Source: Lenzites betulinus (taxonomy: Eukaryota; Basidiomycota; Agaricomycetes; Polyporales; Polyporaceae). From it: a DNA stretch of 64,000 nucleotides. The DNA is taken from assembly GCA_022264855.1 (NCBI GenBank), contig JABYQU010000044.1, positions 62,001 through 126,000 on the forward strand, read 5' to 3'. Positions 62,809-64,000 of the stretch are shown piece by piece. Position numbers and translations under genes: made by a program. The notes below the pieces were generated by a model. The model was not told where the DNA came from and did no database searches. It was given only the letters and a program-made list of their open reading frames with translations. The first letter of the stretch is position 1, and each line of letters starts with the position of its first letter.

Positions 62809-64000
62809 ATGGCTTCTGAAACACGTACAATTCCCGGCCACAAAGCCGTTGAAACCTTGGTGGCGAAGCTGCGACGGAGGTCAGTGTGGTCGCGCATAGT
62901 GCCCTCACGCCCCTACTCACCACACATTCGTGGCGTAGACAGGTCGTAGGATCCCGTGAGGCGGCCCTCGAGACTGCCATCGTTCTCCGACAGGTCGTGT
63001 CAAAGGCGCGCTTTACGAACATCCAGCAGCTGATCACCATCATCCGCGAAGTCGGGAGGAGGTTAGCGGAAGCCCAGCCCAAAGGTACGCCCCCAATCAA
63101 TCCCGCTTCTTCTCCCATAGCTGAAGGTTTACGTCCCTGCTTAGAACATTCCGTCGGAAACACCGTCCGGCGCGTCCTGCACAACGTCCGGGAGGAGTAC
63201 AATTCTGCGGCGAAGGCTGGGGCGACGTCTCGCAATGTCTACTCGATCGGCAAGTTCGTCCTCCAGGGCCAGCCCCGCAAGCAGAGTGGTGGCGCCGCGA
63301 AGTCGGACGCACGAATCACGCTGAAGGAGAACGACGCGGAGGATCCGGACTCCTTCGCGCGAACGCTCAAGCCCGTGCTTATGGAGGCCATCCAAGACGT
63401 GCTCGACGAACTGGAGACGGTGTACGACAACGTCTCAAAGAACGCGAAGGACCATGTTCACTCTGAGTACGCCACCCCCACGCCATGCATACTATACTTT
63501 TCTAACTCTGACTCCACACAGTGAGATCATTCTGACAATTGGACACTCGAAAACCGTCGAGGCGTTCCTCAAGTCCGCGGGACACTACCGCAACTACACC
63601 GTCATCGTCGCCGAGACCGCCCCGTCATACCAGGGTCACGAGATGGCGCGCTCGCTCTCCGCTGCGGGCCTCTCCACCTTCCTCGTCCCGGACTCCTCCA
63701 TCTTCGCGATCATGTCCCGCGTGAACAAGGTCATCCTCGGCGCGCACGCGATCCTCGCCAACGGCGGGCTCTTCGCGATCTCGGGCGCGCTGCTCGCCGC
63801 GACGGCCGCGCGCGCGCACTCGACGCCCGTCGTCGTCTGCGCGGGCCAGTTCAAGCTCACCCCGCTCTGGAACCTCTACCACGAGTACGGCGCGCTCGAC
63901 TTCGCGGACCCGAGCAGCGTGCTCGGCTTCGAGGAGGGCAAGCTCGTCGAGCGCGTCGACGTCGTGAACCCGTACTACGACTACGTCGGGCCCGAGCTCG
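62809..64000 (+). CDS. GCD7: Translation initiation factor eIF2B subunit beta (5' part; runs off the window)
   Basis: Four exons are visible (62809-62879, 62939-63084, 63145-63466, 63522-64000 and on), about 339 residues. eIF2B beta is part of the regulatory core of the GDP-GTP exchange factor for eIF2. The start MASETRTIPGHKAVETLVAK leads into KLRRR|QVVGSREAALETAIVLRQ, then FTNIQQLITIIREVGRRLAE. The later Rossmann-like part has HSDEIILTIGHSKTVEAFLK, VIVAETAPSYQGHEMA, VPDSSIFAIMSRVNKVILGA, AILANGGLFAISG and VVVCAGQFKLTP, all typical of the alpha/beta/delta subunits. SKTVEAFLK, PSYQGHEMA and CAGQFKL resemble beta (Gcd7) most. The 3' end is missing. The acceptor at 62938 was chosen over GACAG because the latter gives a stop. 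Confidence 0.92.

Noticed and set aside
62760..62840. Apparent frameshift at the start of eIF2B beta (VNQIATYTNTW frame versus GHKAVETLV frame).
   Set aside because: An ATG at 62809 opens the correct frame directly, so no frameshift or extra exon is needed.

Overview
The window reads as nuclear DNA of a basidiomycete fungus, most likely an Agaricomycete. Genes are dense and carry many short (about 50-60 nt) GT-AG introns with a few GC-AG introns. Codon use is GC-rich. The set includes a fungal G-protein gamma subunit, a Cdc10-type septin, Pam17, an Aha1 co-chaperone and a class I sesquiterpene synthase of the mushroom type. There is no sign of bacterial operons, phage, insertion elements or CRISPR. 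Exon limits were inferred by eye from splice signals, reading phase and protein-family similarity. Most models close to an exact multiple of three; single-base errors at exon edges remain possible.

Layout. 0-5.4 kb: a partial hypothetical gene, a small coiled-coil protein and a disordered protein. 5.4-12.1 kb: a P4-ATPase lipid flippase and a short-chain dehydrogenase. 12.7-17.3 kb, all on the minus strand: two related membrane proteins, a RING-H2 protein whose reading frame overlaps one of them, and the mitochondrial import motor subunit PAM17. 18.7-25.1 kb: an F-box protein, then mitochondrial ATP synthase beta (minus) head-to-head with amidophosphoribosyltransferase (plus). 25.6-36 kb: a SNF2/HLTF-like helicase, a CDC10 septin and an F-box/WD40 protein. 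36.5-40 kb: a terpene synthase and a membrane SH3 protein. 40.5-45.4 kb: a very large CCCH zinc finger/ankyrin/AAA+ protein. 46-55.4 kb: AHA1, a DUF3429 mitochondrial membrane protein, a mucin-like membrane protein, a four-TM protein, a PSP/CCHC zinc-knuckle protein and a glutaredoxin-like protein. 55.7-64 kb: an inverted pair of tRNA-Ser(AGA) genes, the G gamma subunit, a coiled-coil protein, tRNA-Pro(AGG) with an intron, an ADGF-type adenosine deaminase and the 5' part of eIF2B beta.

Most genes are core cell functions: lipid asymmetry, mitochondrial import and energy, purine synthesis, septins, ubiquitin ligases, translation initiation and G-protein signalling. They do not form one pathway. 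The terpene synthase has no cytochrome P450 or transporter beside it, so no biosynthetic cluster is evident. The most unusual items are the CCCH-ankyrin-AAA+ protein, hydrophobic C-terminal tails on two normally soluble proteins (terpene synthase and AHA1), a start codon split by an intron, three GC-AG introns, very small exons inside catalytic motifs, and a glutaredoxin-like gene ending 11 bp before the next start codon.
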